Shown piece after piece: positions 63,289 through 64,000 of a stretch of 64,000 nucleotides of DNA (positions are counted from its first letter, which is position 1; each line of letters starts with the position of its first letter). A program made the translations under genes and the position numbers. This DNA comes from Variovorax paradoxus. GTDB taxonomy: Bacteria > Pseudomonadota > Gammaproteobacteria > Burkholderiales > Burkholderiaceae_C. A model generated the notes under the pieces. That model was not told the DNA's origin. It worked only from the letters and a program-made list of their open reading frames with translations, and searched no databases. The stretch covers positions 4,898,001 to 4,962,000 of the forward strand of contig NZ_CP046622.1 in NCBI RefSeq assembly GCF_009755665.1, written 5' to 3'.

Positions 63289-64000
63289 GCTGTCTTTTCT
63301 TGCGTGAGACCGAGCTGCTCGGTCATGGCTTCGCGGATCTTGAATTTCTGGATCTTGCCGGTCACCGTCATCGGAAACTCGGTGACGAACTGGATGTACT
63401 TCGGCACCTTGTAGTGCGCGATCTGTCCCTTGCAGAACTCTCGGATCTCGGTGTCGGTTGCGCTCTGGCCGGGCTTGACGATGATCCAGGCGCAGAGTTC
63501 TTCGCCGTACTTCTTGTCGGGCAGCCCGACCACCTGCACGTCCTGCACCTTCGGGTGGCGGTACAGAAACTCCTCGATCTCGCGCGGGTAGATGTTCTCG
63601 CCGCCGCGGATCACCAGGTCCTTGATGCGGCCGACGATGTTGACGTAGCCCTCGGCGTCCATGGTGGCCAGGTCGCCGGTGTGCATCCAGTGCTCGGCGT
63701 CGATGGCCTCGCGGGTCTTGGGCTCGTCTTCCCAGTAGCCGTGCATCACCGAGTAGCCGCGCGTGCACAGCTCGCCCGATTGGCCGGTCGGCACGATGGT
63801 GCCGGTTTCGGGGTCGACGATCTTCACTTCGATGTGCGGCTGCACGGTGCCCACGGTCGACACGCGCTTGTCCAGCGGCGTGTCGGTGCTGCTCTGGCAG
63901 CTCACCGGGCTGGTTTCGGTCATGCCGTAGGCGATGGTGATTTCGCTCAGGTGCATTTCGTTCACCACGCGCTTCATCACCTCGATGGGGCACGGCGAGC
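63285..64000 (-). CDS. AMP-binding acyl-CoA synthetase, C-terminal part (5' end outside window)
   Basis: The frame is open at the right edge and covers the C-terminal half of an acyl-CoA synthetase. It shows the motif [25 protein letters not shown], the hinge [23 protein letters not shown] and the C-terminal lysine [11 protein letters not shown]. It activates a carboxylic acid, likely a short branched one given the cluster. It is directly upstream of liuB (ATGA overlap). The N-terminal half and the start codon lie outside the window. Confidence 0.88.
   Translation of the reverse strand, partial: SPCPIEVMKRVVNEMHLSEITIAYGMTETSPVSCQSSTDTPLDKRVSTVGTVQPHIEVKIVDPETGTIVPTGQSGELCTRGYSVMHGYWEDEPKTREAIDAEHWMHTGDLATMDAEGYVNIVGRIKDLVIRGGENIYPREIEEFLYRHPKVQDVQVVGLPDKKYGEELCAWIIVKPGQSATDTEIREFCKGQIAHYKVPKYIQFVTEFPMTVTGKIQKFKIREAMTEQLGLTQEKTA

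Noticed and set aside
1..64000. CRISPR arrays, tRNA or rRNA genes, transposases, integrases
   Set aside because: Reading through the intergenic regions showed no regular short repeats with spacers, no cloverleaf-like segments and no mobile-element proteins. A dedicated tRNA scan would be the decisive check.

Overview
The window looks like chromosomal DNA of a Comamonadaceae betaproteobacterium, most likely Variovorax or a close relative. The support is very high GC, Bug/TctC-type orphan binding proteins, a phasin, an extra-long tandem UvrA, an ahcY-metF operon behind an SAH riboswitch, and REP-like GC-rich palindromes between genes. I saw no rRNA, tRNA, IS element, prophage or CRISPR array. 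Both ends cut a gene: a cytochrome c on the left and an acyl-CoA synthetase on the right.

Layout. 1-2131: two membrane or periplasmic c-type cytochromes and a small unknown protein. 2146-5130 (minus): a metallophosphoesterase, the metal exporter DmeF and RuvB. 5309-11806 (plus): a tightly overlapping lipid-metabolism operon resembling E. coli ynbABCD, with an added small membrane protein, an acyltransferase and a YdeI-like protein. 11822-13036 (minus): an unknown protein and RuvA, so ruvA and ruvB are separated by the lipid operon. 13057-15078: PhoH, YbeY and a methyltransferase, followed by convergent dtd and a CDF transporter. 16583-22105: a FecR/OmpA envelope pair, tyrS, an M23 peptidase with anmK, and erpA. 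22283-23119: rpsI and rplM with a clear promoter and terminator. 23306-27800: a secreted serine protease with its lipoprotein partner, rlmJ, rlpA and metF.

26293-30039 forms an ahcY-tlyA-metF-rlpA operon preceded by a promoter and an SAH riboswitch, so methyl-cycle genes respond to their own toxic intermediate. 30413-38565 holds a phasin, prfC, a HAD phosphatase, a divergent MFS/TetR pair, and an ocd / deacetylase-like amidohydrolase / Bug protein run. 38739-44492 is a UvrA of 1917 residues containing two complete UvrA units.

44667-49043: two tandem orphan branched-chain-type binding proteins, a 57-residue membrane protein that is easy to miss, and an MHS-family transporter. 49213-64000 (almost all minus) is catabolic. 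It has HMG-CoA lyase with three overlapped small genes, and an IclR-headed unit (cupin, Bug protein, CoA transferase, acyl-CoA dehydrogenase). It also has ghrA, an EthD-like gene, and a leucine/isovalerate (liu) cluster: acyl-CoA synthetase, carboxyltransferase, hydratase, a DUF4126 protein and the biotin carboxylase subunit. Together the liu genes and HMG-CoA lyase would take 3-methylcrotonyl-CoA to acetyl-CoA and acetoacetate.

The most promising poorly described system is the ynb-like lipid operon. Its parts would make phosphatidic acid, activate it with CTP, attach a head group and remove a phosphate, with a hydrolase-methyltransferase of unknown role. All annotation is from reading sequence and translations; no searches were run.
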